Shown piece by piece: positions 1 through 6,468 of a stretch of 13,170 nt of DNA (its first letter is position 1; the number at the start of each line of letters is the position of its first letter). Both the position numbers and the translations under genes were made by a program. The notes under the pieces were generated by a model, which worked only from the letters and a program-made list of their open reading frames with translations, was not told where the DNA came from and made no database searches. Source of the stretch: Prevotella sp. UBA4339 (GTDB lineage: Bacteria > Bacteroidota > Bacteroidia > Bacteroidales > Bacteroidaceae); NCBI GenBank assembly GCA_002393725.1, contig DGTJ01000133.1, forward strand, positions 8,138 through 21,307, in the 5' to 3' direction.

Positions 1-805
1 TCTTACCGTTGTGGAAGATGATGTCGATGGCACGGGCATGGTCTACTACATAGAGCCAGTCGCGCACGTTCTCTCCCTTGCCATATACGGGCAGAGGCTT
101 GCGGTGGCGGATATTGTTGATGAACAGCGGAATCAGCTTCTCAGGGAACTGATAGGGACCGTAGTTGTTTGAGCAGTTGGTGATGACCACTGGCATGCCA
201 TAGGTATCGTGGAAGGCACGCACGAAGTGGTCGGAAGATGCCTTTGAGGCTGAGTACGGAGAGTGAGGATTATACTTCGTGGTCTCCAGGAAGAACTTGT
301 CACCGTAAGCTAAGTGGTGCTCTGCGCTCGATGCGGTAGTGGTGAACGGAGGCTCGATACCGTCGGGATGAGTCAGCTCCAGGGCTCCGTACACCTCGTC
401 GGTAGAGATGTGATAGAAGCGCTTGCCCTCGTACTTCTCTGGCAGGCTCTCCCAGTAGAGCTTGGCAGCCTGCAGCAGGCTCAGCGTACCCATCACGTTA
501 GTGCGGGCAAAGGTGAACGGGTCCTTGATAGAGCGGTCTACATGGCTCTCTGCAGCCAGATGGATGATACCATCCACCTTCTTGTCCTGCATCAGCTGGT
601 AGAAGGCATCGAAGTCGCAGATGTCCATCTTCACAAACTCATAGTTGGGCTTGTCCTCAATGTCCTTGAGGTTTGCTAGGTTACCCGCATAGGTCAACTT
701 GTCGAGGTTGATGATGCGATACTCGGGATACTTGTTCACGAAAAGGCGCACTACATGACTTCCTATAAAGCCCGCGCCGCCAGTAATTACGATCGTTCGT
801 TTCAT
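1..805 (-). CDS. rfbB: dTDP-glucose 4,6-dehydratase (RmlB/RfbB), 3' end cut by window edge
   Basis: This NAD-dependent short-chain dehydratase converts dTDP-glucose to dTDP-4-keto-6-deoxyglucose, the second step of dTDP-L-rhamnose synthesis for surface polysaccharide, in the cytoplasm. The gene starts at an ATG at 805 and runs off the left edge after 268 codons; the family is usually about 340-380 residues. Visible are the Rossmann motif GGAGFIGSH (residues 9-17), HLAAESHVDRS (82-92), the catalytic STDEVYG (134-140, Asp135 and Glu136) and YSASK (184-188, Tyr184 and Lys188), then NNYGPYQFPEKLIP. Compared with the enterobacterial enzyme there is an extra stretch of roughly 20-25 residues after STDEVYG (about 141-175), which I recall as usual in Bacteroidales. 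Only 3 nt separate it from the phosphoesterase stop, and a GGAG at 817-820 lies inside that upstream gene, so translation is probably coupled. The identification is secure. Confidence 0.96.
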   Translation of the reverse strand, partial: MKRTIVITGGAGFIGSHVVRLFVNKYPEYRIINLDKLTYAGNLANLKDIEDKPNYEFVKMDICDFDAFYQLMQDKKVDGIIHLAAESHVDRSIKDPFTFARTNVMGTLSLLQAAKLYWESLPEKYEGKRFYHISTDEVYGALELTHPDGIEPPFTTTASSAEHHLAYGDKFFLETTKYNPHSPYSASKASSDHFVRAFHDTYGMPVVITNCSNNYGPYQFPEKLIPLFINNIRHRKPLPVYGKGENVRDWLYVVDHARAIDIIFHNGK

Positions 806-808
806 ATA

Positions 809-1303
809 TTATTTATCTCCTAATGTTATAACTTCACAATCCTTGAATTCCTTTCCGTCGATGGTGAGTCGGACAAGTGTGCGCTCCTTATGCCATCCCT
901 GAATGCCTGCAGCACCTGGATTGATGTGCAGCAGTCCGAGAGTCTTGTCGTATTTCACCTTCAGGATGTGGCTGTGTCCTGCGATGAAGAGCTGCGGAGG
1001 ATTGGCAAAGAGCGTGCTACGCACAGAGAAGTCATAGTTGCCGGGATAGCCCCCGATATGCTTGATGAGCACGTCCACGTCCTCACACTTGAAGCGGTTC
1101 AGCTCGCGGTACATCAGTCTCAGGTCTCCACCGTCGCAGTTGCCGTATACAGCCCTGAACGGCCGGAACTCTGCCAGCCGCTCTGCCACCTCCACACTGC
1201 CTATATCACCCGCATGCCATATCTCGTCACACGGCTCGAAATAGTGCAGATACTTCGGGTCCCAGTAGCTATGAGTGTCGCTTAAGATTCCTATCTTCTT
1301 CAT
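809..1303 (-). CDS. YfcE/MJ0936-type calcineurin-like metallophosphoesterase
   Basis: This is a small (164 aa) cytoplasmic member of the binuclear-metal phosphodiesterase family (YfcE/MJ0936/Vps29 type). The metal-binding motifs appear in order: SDTH (Asp9, His11), GDIGS (Asp33), GNCD (Asn55), His82 in a weakened form of the third histidine motif, and GHSH (109-112), followed by the typical NPGA (128-131). The length is normal, so it is probably active. Family members hydrolyse artificial phosphodiesters and their natural substrate is usually unknown; I cannot name one here. Its ATG overlaps the stop of the upstream kinase-like gene by 4 nt (ATGA), and rfbB follows after 3 nt, so it is the third gene of a coupled operon. 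Its position next to rfbB does not by itself show a role in nucleotide-sugar metabolism. Confidence 0.92.
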   Translation of the reverse strand: MKKIGILSDTHSYWDPKYLHYFEPCDEIWHAGDIGSVEVAERLAEFRPFRAVYGNCDGGDLRLMYRELNRFKCEDVDVLIKHIGGYPGNYDFSVRSTLFANPPQLFIAGHSHILKVKYDKTLGLLHINPGAAGIQGWHKERTLVRLTIDGKEFKDCEVITLGDK

Positions 1304-1920
1304 AACTTAAACCGTTTGCGTATAAACTCGGCAATGATTTTCTCCGTCTCCATGATGCCAAGCAGTGAAGAGTCGATGCAGAGGTCATAGCTCTCTGCTG
1401 CTCCCCATTTCTTTCCCGTATAGTAATTGTAATACGCAGCACGCTTCGACTCTCCTTGTTCGATGATCTTCCGTGCGGAGTCAGCATCGACATGCTGTTT
1501 GTTCATAACCTGACGAATACGGTATTCCATCGATGCCGTGATAAAGACATTGACAGTGTTTCCAAACTCGCGAAGCACATAGTCGGCACAACGCCCTACA
1601 AACACGCAACTGCCCTCCTTTGCCGCCTTGATGATAGCGTCACTCTGAAACTGGAAGAGACTCTCCTGCGAGAAGTTGGTCTTGTACATGCTGCCACCGC
1701 TAAAGTGGGGTGTCTGCACATTAAACAGCCCCTTGAAGAATCCTTTCTTCTCGTCGTTCTGCTCGAAGAACTTCTCTGAGAAGCCACTCTCCTTGGCTGC
1801 CAGGTTCATCAGTTCACGATCGTAGTACCTCGCATTAAAGTCGAGTGCGAGCATGCGCCCAATGTCATGGCCGCCTGAGCCCAACTGTCGTCCGACATTT
1901 ATGATAATATGCTTGTCCAT
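1300..1920 (-). CDS. Cytidylate kinase-like family protein
   Basis: This P-loop nucleotide-kinase-like protein belongs to the cytidylate kinase-like family (Pfam Cytidylate_kin2), not to true Cmk. The N-terminus IIINVGRQLGSGGHDIGR (residues 5-22) is the family's phosphate-binding loop; FVGRCADYVL in the middle and the helical Arg/Lys-rich stretch after it (MEYRIRQVMNK) look like the lid and substrate-binding part. The substrate is unknown for most members, and CMP phosphorylation is only a guess. I chose the ATG at 1920 (206 aa) because the family usually begins just before IINVGRQ. A GTG at 1929, immediately after the MATE stop and preceded by AGGAA, would add three residues and cannot be excluded. 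It sits between the MATE gene (9 nt or less) and the phosphoesterase (4-nt overlap), so all three are surely co-transcribed. Confidence 0.92.
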   Translation of the reverse strand: MDKHIIINVGRQLGSGGHDIGRMLALDFNARYYDRELMNLAAKESGFSEKFFEQNDEKKGFFKGLFNVQTPHFSGGSMYKTNFSQESLFQFQSDAIIKAAKEGSCVFVGRCADYVLREFGNTVNVFITASMEYRIRQVMNKQHVDADSARKIIEQGESKRAAYYNYYTGKKWGAAESYDLCIDSSLLGIMETEKIIAEFIRKRFKL

Positions 1921-1929
1921 AACTGTCAC

Positions 1930-3276
1930 TTATTTCCTAAATTTCTTCATATACCACATCAGCAGCGGGATGGTCATTGCAGACGAGCAGAAGTCACTGG
2001 CAGGCATCGAGTACCATACGCCATCAAGGTCCCAGAACAGAGGGAAGACATACGCCATCGGTAGCAACAGGAACAGCTGCCGCGACAGGGAGAGGAAGAT
2101 ACTTATCTTCACCTTTCCGATGCACTGGAAGAAATTCGTTATCACCGCCTGCGATCCGACGACGAAGAACACCAGCATGTCGAGCTTTATACCTCTGGCC
2201 GAGAGCTCTATCAGTGTGGCGTCGGTAGTGAATATCCTGGCTATCTGCCTCGGGAAGAGCATCGAGAGCCCCCACCCCACCAGCAGTATCGCAGTGGCAC
2301 AACCGATGGCCAGGAACAGGCATCGCAGCATCCTGTCGAACTTCTCAGCACCGTAGTTGTATCCCACGATGGGCTGCATACCCTGAGTGATACCTATCAC
2401 GAACATGAAGAACACCATCACCACCGAGTTGGCTATCGAATATGCTCCCACTGCCATGTCGCCACCATAGCGCACAAACTGGTTATTCATGAATATCACG
2501 ATGACGCACGACGTGACGTTCATCAGGAACGGAGAGATACCGATGGATATGATATTCCTTACCAGGTCTGCCTTCAGCTTATAGATGCCCCGCTTCAGAT
2601 GCAGGAGCTCGTTCTTGTTGGAGAATATCCACATCTGCCAGCAGAGAGCCATCGTCTGCGAGGTGACCGTAGCCAGGGCAGCACCTTTTATCCCCCACCG
2701 GAACCACCATACGAATGCCACCACCAGCAGGATATTCATGCCCACTGTAAAGAGCACTGAATACATCGCGTGCCGCGGCTTTCCGGCAGCACGGAGCACG
2801 GCATTCATCCCGAAATACATGTGGGTGATCATATTGCCGAGCAGGATCACTGTCATAAACTCACGAGCGTATGGCAGCGTCACGTCGGAGGCTCCGAAGA
2901 ACCGGAGGATAGGGTTGAGGAACATCAGGCAGACCACCATGAAGAGGAATCCGATAATCAAGTTCAGCGTCACCGTATTGCCCAGGAGGTTCTCGGCAGT
3001 CTTATAGTCCTTCTGCCCCAGCTTCACGCTGATGCATGTGCTTGCTCCCACACCTACAGCAGCCCCGAACGCACCACTGAGGTTCATGAAGGGGAATGTT
3101 ATTCCAAGACCCGCAATCGCCTCAGGACCTACCACCTGACCGATCATCGCACGGTCGATGATGTTGTACAGGCTTGATGCAGTCATAGCCACTATTGCAG
3201 GCAGGGCATACTGCCAGAGCAACTGTCCTACGGGCTTCTGTCCCAGTTCGAGTGCAGCCTGTTTATTATCTTGCAT
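1930..3276 (-). CDS. MATE family multidrug/organic cation efflux transporter
   Basis: This is an inner-membrane antiporter of the MATE (NorM/DinF/MepA-like) family, about 448 aa with the expected run of roughly 12 hydrophobic segments. Family landmarks include the N-terminal KPVGQLLWQYALPAIVAM, the first-helix NIIDRAMIGQ and GLGITFPFMN, and in the second half IGITQGMQPIVGYNYGA, which is characteristic of the family. Substrates cannot be read from the sequence; family members export cationic drugs or metabolites using Na+ or H+. The reading frame is open up to an ATG at 3324, but that start lies upstream of the promoter -7 box (3302-3309), so the ATG at 3276 (protein starting MQDNKQAALELG) is the likely start, with an untranslated leader of about 20 nt and no Shine-Dalgarno. 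It is the first gene of the four-gene minus-strand operon. Confidence 0.95.
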   Translation of the reverse strand: MQDNKQAALELGQKPVGQLLWQYALPAIVAMTASSLYNIIDRAMIGQVVGPEAIAGLGITFPFMNLSGAFGAAVGVGASTCISVKLGQKDYKTAENLLGNTVTLNLIIGFLFMVVCLMFLNPILRFFGASDVTLPYAREFMTVILLGNMITHMYFGMNAVLRAAGKPRHAMYSVLFTVGMNILLVVAFVWWFRWGIKGAALATVTSQTMALCWQMWIFSNKNELLHLKRGIYKLKADLVRNIISIGISPFLMNVTSCVIVIFMNNQFVRYGGDMAVGAYSIANSVVMVFFMFVIGITQGMQPIVGYNYGAEKFDRMLRCLFLAIGCATAILLVGWGLSMLFPRQIARIFTTDATLIELSARGIKLDMLVFFVVGSQAVITNFFQCIGKVKISIFLSLSRQLFLLLPMAYVFPLFWDLDGVWYSMPASDFCSSAMTIPLLMWYMKKFRK

Positions 3277-3301
3277 ACGTCTGTTCTTATTAATAATGCT
3301 G

Positions 3302-3333
3302 CAAAGGTACATATTATTTTTCACTCCACCAAA
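3302..3333 (-). promoter_or_regulatory. Bacteroidetes-type promoter for the MATE-rfbB operon
   Basis: Read on the minus strand: -33 element TTTG at 3333-3330, a 20-nt spacer, and the -7 element TACCTTTG at 3309-3302 (consensus TAnnTTTG). The transcript should start near 3295, about 20 nt before the ATG at 3276. The spacer length and the sequence around the -7 box are almost the same as in the divergent protease promoter at 3398-3429. The call rests on motif match only. Confidence 0.8.
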
Positions 3334-3383
3334 TTTAGACAGCTAATTTGAGCATAACTTGCGCAAAACTGACGAAACGCAAC

Positions 3384-3413
3384 TTTCGACACAGATATTT
3401 GGCTGTGTCGGAA
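3384..3413. promoter_or_regulatory. Inverted repeat around the -33 box: candidate operator
   Basis: The half-sites TTTCGACACAG (3384-3394) and CTGTGTCGGAA (3403-3413) are complementary at 10 of 11 positions, with 8 perfect contiguous pairs next to the centre (CGACACAG/CTGTGTCG). They are separated by 8 nt (3395-3402) that contain the -33 TTTG of the protease promoter. A dimeric regulator bound here would cover the -33 region. This is inferred from symmetry and position; no regulator gene is seen nearby, and a chance hairpin is possible. Confidence 0.45.
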
Positions 3414-3429
3414 ATTATATGTACCTTTG
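3398..3429 (+). promoter_or_regulatory. Bacteroidetes-type promoter for the protease-xseAB operon
   Basis: The -33 element TTTG is at 3398-3401, followed by a 20-nt spacer and the -7 element TACCTTTG at 3422-3429. Transcription should start near 3436, about 20 nt before the ATG at 3457. The same ATRTGTACCTTTGC context occurs in the MATE promoter on the other strand. Together the two promoters occupy most of the 180-bp non-coding region 3277-3456; between them (3334-3397) I see only a short TTGCGCAA palindrome at 3359-3366 and part of the inverted repeat. Confidence 0.82.
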
Positions 3430-3456
3430 CAGGCGAATACGTCTGAAAGCAACAAG

Positions 3457-4914
3457 ATGCGACTACGTCTGACATACACTATCCTTGCTGCGCTCCTAAC
3501 CGTCATTACCGCCAGCGCAGGCAGCAGCCCCAAGATAAAATATCCTGGAGGGAAATACTTCATATACCGATATATCCTGAAGGACAAGCATGGCTCTCCA
3601 TACACTCTCGACCACCCCGGCCGCTGGCTGTCACACAAGTCGGTAGAGCGTCGCAAGAAGCAGGGACTGGCACTCGACTCCACCGACCTGCCGGTAAGTC
3701 ACAGATATATCCGCAGCATCGAGAAGATTGCCAATGGCATCGCTAAAGGAAAAGAGAAGAAACAGGCTGAATGGGCTATCGTAGGAACCAGTCGATGGAA
3801 CAACACCGTGCTGGTACGCTCCAATGACTCTACACTCCTCAACCGCATTGCAGAATTGGACTTCGTCAAAGAGAAGGTGCTGGTATGGGTCTCGCCCGAC
3901 AGTATCGACAAACATTTTCTCAAGGTCAAGGTGCGTGAGCGATGGAACCAGTGGGACAGCATCAGGGGCGAGTACTACGGCAACGGCAAGGAGCAGATAG
4001 AGATGCTCAACGGTCACCGGCTGCACTATACGGGCAACAGAGGCAAGGGCATGACCATAGCCGTACTCGACGGTGGATTCCAGAACTGCGACCAGATACA
4101 GTCGATACTCAATGCCAATATCTTAGGAGTAAAGGATTTTGTATATCCCAACAGCGAGCACTTCTATCGGGAGACTGACCACGGGACGAAGGTGCTGTCT
4201 GCCATGGCCGTCAATGAGCCTGACATAATGGTAGGCACTGCTCCCGAGGCCCGCTACTGGCTACTGAGATGCGAAGACCAGCAGTCGGAACAGCCGGTGG
4301 AAGAAGACTACTGGGCGATGGCAGCAGAGTTTGCCGATTCCGCAGGTGTTGACATCATCAACTCCAGCCTCGGCTACAGCGACTACGACAGGCAACTGGG
4401 CAACTATCACCAGCGTGACCTCGATGGCAAGACCGCACTCATAAGCCGCAGCGCATCGATGCTTGCCAGCAAGGGGATAATACTCGTGAACTCAGCAGGC
4501 AACCTCGGCATGGGTCCCTGGAAGAAGATCACCTTCCCTGCCGATGCCGATGACATTCTGACCGTAGGAGCACTTAATCCTCAGAAGGAGAATGCTCCCT
4601 TCTGCGGTGTCGGTCCCACTCAAGACAAGCGCGTGAAGCCCGACGTGATGGCTCTCGGCAGTCCTGCAAGTCTTATCTCTGGCAGAGGCACGGTGGTGAG
4701 AGACATGGGTACGTCATTCTCCACACCTATAGTATGCGGGCTCGTGGCTTGTCTCTGGCAGGCACTGCCTGGGATGTCTGCGCTGGAGATAATAGACCTG
4801 GTGAGACAGACCAGCAGCCAGTATAAGGAACCGGACAATATCTACGGCTATGGCATACCCAACTTCTGGAGAGCATATATGATAGGAAAGGCGGGTATTA
4901 GAAGTCAGAAATAA
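3457..4914 (+). CDS. Secreted subtilisin-like serine protease (S8 family)
   Basis: This is a subtilase with a complete catalytic triad: Asp205 in TIAVLDGGF, His242 in DHGTKV and Ser420 in MGTSFSTP, plus the oxyanion Asn349 in NSAGN. The ATG at 3457 (485 aa) gives a clean signal peptide, MRLRLTYTILAALLTVITAS followed by AG, so the enzyme is exported. The frame extends back to a TTG at 3427, but that codon is inside the promoter -7 box. Residues about 25-190 precede the catalytic domain and probably act as a propeptide or inhibitory domain; the KSVERRKKQGL segment near residue 61 resembles the start of many Bacteroidetes subtilases. The protein stops soon after the catalytic domain, with no C-terminal sorting (Por) domain, so it is probably periplasmic or lipid-free outer-surface. 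xseA follows after 4 nt, so the two are co-transcribed. The substrate is unknown. Confidence 0.94.
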   Translation: MRLRLTYTILAALLTVITASAGSSPKIKYPGGKYFIYRYILKDKHGSPYTLDHPGRWLSHKSVERRKKQGLALDSTDLPVSHRYIRSIEKIANGIAKGKEKKQAEWAIVGTSRWNNTVLVRSNDSTLLNRIAELDFVKEKVLVWVSPDSIDKHFLKVKVRERWNQWDSIRGEYYGNGKEQIEMLNGHRLHYTGNRGKGMTIAVLDGGFQNCDQIQSILNANILGVKDFVYPNSEHFYRETDHGTKVLSAMAVNEPDIMVGTAPEARYWLLRCEDQQSEQPVEEDYWAMAAEFADSAGVDIINSSLGYSDYDRQLGNYHQRDLDGKTALISRSASMLASKGIILVNSAGNLGMGPWKKITFPADADDILTVGALNPQKENAPFCGVGPTQDKRVKPDVMALGSPASLISGRGTVVRDMGTSFSTPIVCGLVACLWQALPGMSALEIIDLVRQTSSQYKEPDNIYGYGIPNFWRAYMIGKAGIRSQK

Positions 4915-4918
4915 GAGG

Positions 4919-6253
4919 ATGGCGAAGAGCGGGAATCATTTAACACTATATGAACTCAACAAGCTCGTCAGGGACGTTATTGAGTACGAGATGCCAAATG
5001 AGTATTGGGTTGAGGCAGAGCTGTCGGAATGCAGGGAGACACGAGGGCACTGCTACATGGAACTCATCCAGAAAGACGAGCACAGCGCTACTCCCATCGC
5101 CAAGGCCTCAGCAAAATGCTGGGCATCGAAATGGATGCTTGTGCGCCCATATTTCGAGCGTACCACAGGACAGAGGCTGCATGCGGGGATGAAGGTACTG
5201 CTGAAGGTGTACCCACAGTTTCATGAGGCATACGGATTCTCGTGGATAGTGACCGACATCGACCCCACCTACACTCTCGGAGACATGGCCAGGAAGCGCC
5301 AGGAGATCATCCGCCAACTGAAGGAGCAGGGTATCTTCGACCTGCAGAAAGAGCTTCGTCTGCCTTTGTTCTGCCAGAACATAGCCGTCATCTCCAGCGA
5401 GACGGCCGCAGGCTATGGTGACTTCTGCAACCAGCTGGCTGACAATCCCTACGGCCTGAAGTTCAGCACCCGCCTCTTCCCTGCCATCATGCAGGGCGAC
5501 GGGGTGGAGCAGAGCATCATCAGTGCCCTCAACCGCATCTACGACATCACCTCACAAAGTGTCAGACACTCTGTGAGGTTTGATGCAGTGGTGGTCATCC
5601 GTGGTGGAGGAGCCACGAGCGACATGTCTGGATTCGACACCCTGGCACTTGCAGAGAACGTGGCCAACTTTCCTCTGCCCATCATCACCGGCATAGGTCA
5701 TGACAGAGACGAGAGCATCCTCGACATGGTGTCTCACACGAGGGTCAAGACCCCTACCGCAGCAGCGGCTTTCCTTATCGACCATCTCAAGAACGTACTT
5801 GACATCCTCAACGACTCGCAGGACAAGATGACCCGGCTGGCTCAGCAGCAACTTGTATATTATAAGTCACAGTTTGCCACCATTGCCGGAATACTGCCGC
5901 GACTCTTTTCCAATGTCAAGATCCGTCAGGAGGCTCGCCTCGATGCACTCAACGACAGCATCACCCACCTGGCACAAATGAAACTCTCATCATCGGGTTC
6001 CATGCTTACCACCATCTCCCAGCGGATTCCTATCCTACTCGACCGCAGGCTGATGTCAGAGAAGCACCGTCTGCAGCTGATAGAGGAAAGGACGAAGAGC
6101 CTCGACCCTGCCCTGTTGCTACAGCGAGGCTACAGCATCACACTGAAGAACGGCAAGGCAGTGCGCGATGCCAGTCAGCTTCAGCCGGGTGACACCATCG
6201 AGACCCGACTTGCCAAAGGCACAATACACTCAACGGTAATAGAGGAACAATAA
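4919..6253 (+). CDS. xseA: Exodeoxyribonuclease VII large subunit
   Basis: This is the catalytic subunit of exonuclease VII, which degrades single-stranded DNA from both ends into short oligonucleotides in DNA repair, together with several copies of XseB. Domains visible in order: N-terminal OB-fold (about residues 5-120; LTLYELNKLVRDVIE, then YWVEAELSE), the catalytic domain with IAVISSETAAGYGDF (155-169), VIRGGGATSD (227-235), GIGHDRDESILD (258-269) and RVKTPTAAAA (275-284), then a long coiled-coil stretch (about 290-385) and a C-terminal tail with LLQRGYSITLKNGKAV. At 444 aa it is of normal length. The start is set by the preceding AGAGG and the 4-nt gap from the protease gene. Residues 211-222 (TSQSVRHSVRFD) are encoded by a near-perfect palindrome and look like an expanded loop just before the RGGG strand. 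Confidence 0.97.
   Translation: MAKSGNHLTLYELNKLVRDVIEYEMPNEYWVEAELSECRETRGHCYMELIQKDEHSATPIAKASAKCWASKWMLVRPYFERTTGQRLHAGMKVLLKVYPQFHEAYGFSWIVTDIDPTYTLGDMARKRQEIIRQLKEQGIFDLQKELRLPLFCQNIAVISSETAAGYGDFCNQLADNPYGLKFSTRLFPAIMQGDGVEQSIISALNRIYDITSQSVRHSVRFDAVVVIRGGGATSDMSGFDTLALAENVANFPLPIITGIGHDRDESILDMVSHTRVKTPTAAAAFLIDHLKNVLDILNDSQDKMTRLAQQQLVYYKSQFATIAGILPRLFSNVKIRQEARLDALNDSITHLAQMKLSSSGSMLTTISQRIPILLDRRLMSEKHRLQLIEERTKSLDPALLLQRGYSITLKNGKAVRDASQLQPGDTIETRLAKGTIHSTVIEEQ
5549..5579. repeat. 31-nt near-perfect palindrome inside xseA
   Basis: The left arm 5549-5563 (ACCTCACAAAGTGTC) pairs with the right arm 5565-5579 (GACACTCTGTGAGGT) at 14 of 15 positions around a single central base, 5564; the one mismatch is 5557/5571. 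The element is in frame and encodes a hydrophilic stretch between an apparent helix and the strand leading to the RGGG motif. Such symmetry is very unlikely by chance in 13 kb of coding DNA. Confidence 0.85.
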
Positions 6254-6270
6254 GAAGAAAATACAATATT

Positions 6271-6465
6271 ATGTCAAAAGAAATCAAATACGAAGAAGCC
6301 TTCGCACAGCTTCAGGACATCGTCAGGAAGATGGAGAACGATGAGTTCAGTATAGACGAAATCGCTGTGCAGCTGAAGACTGCACAGCGACTTATCAAGT
6401 TCTGCAAGGACAAGCTGACCAAGACAGAAGAGGAGATCTCAAAGATCCAGTCCGAACGCGAGTAG
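6271..6465 (+). CDS. xseB: Exodeoxyribonuclease VII small subunit
   Basis: This 64-aa, all-helical protein binds the coiled-coil of XseA and is needed for exonuclease VII activity. The family pattern is clear: YEEAFAQLQDIVRKMENDEFSIDEI (residues 7-31), the same arrangement as the classical motif with L..IV..LE.G...L.E, then a second amphipathic helix (LKTAQRLIKFCKDKLTKTEEEISKI). It starts 17 nt after the xseA stop and is clearly in the same transcript. It ends 3 nt before the stop of the convergent outer-membrane protein gene, so there is no room for a separate terminator between them and I see no strong hairpin at its end. Confidence 0.95.
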   Translation: MSKEIKYEEAFAQLQDIVRKMENDEFSIDEIAVQLKTAQRLIKFCKDKLTKTEEEISKIQSERE

Positions 6466-6468
6466 GTC

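Noticed and set aside
3277..3324. Upstream ATG at 3324 for the MATE gene (464 aa)
   Set aside because: The -7 promoter box at 3302-3309 lies downstream of that ATG, and the extra residues are not typical of the family.
3427..3456. TTG start at 3427 for the protease
   Set aside because: It overlaps the -7 element and would place ten polar residues before a normal signal peptide.
6435..6447. GATCT-CAA-AGATC hairpin at the end of xseB as a terminator
   Set aside because: The stem is only 5 bp, with no U tract, and lies within the coding region.
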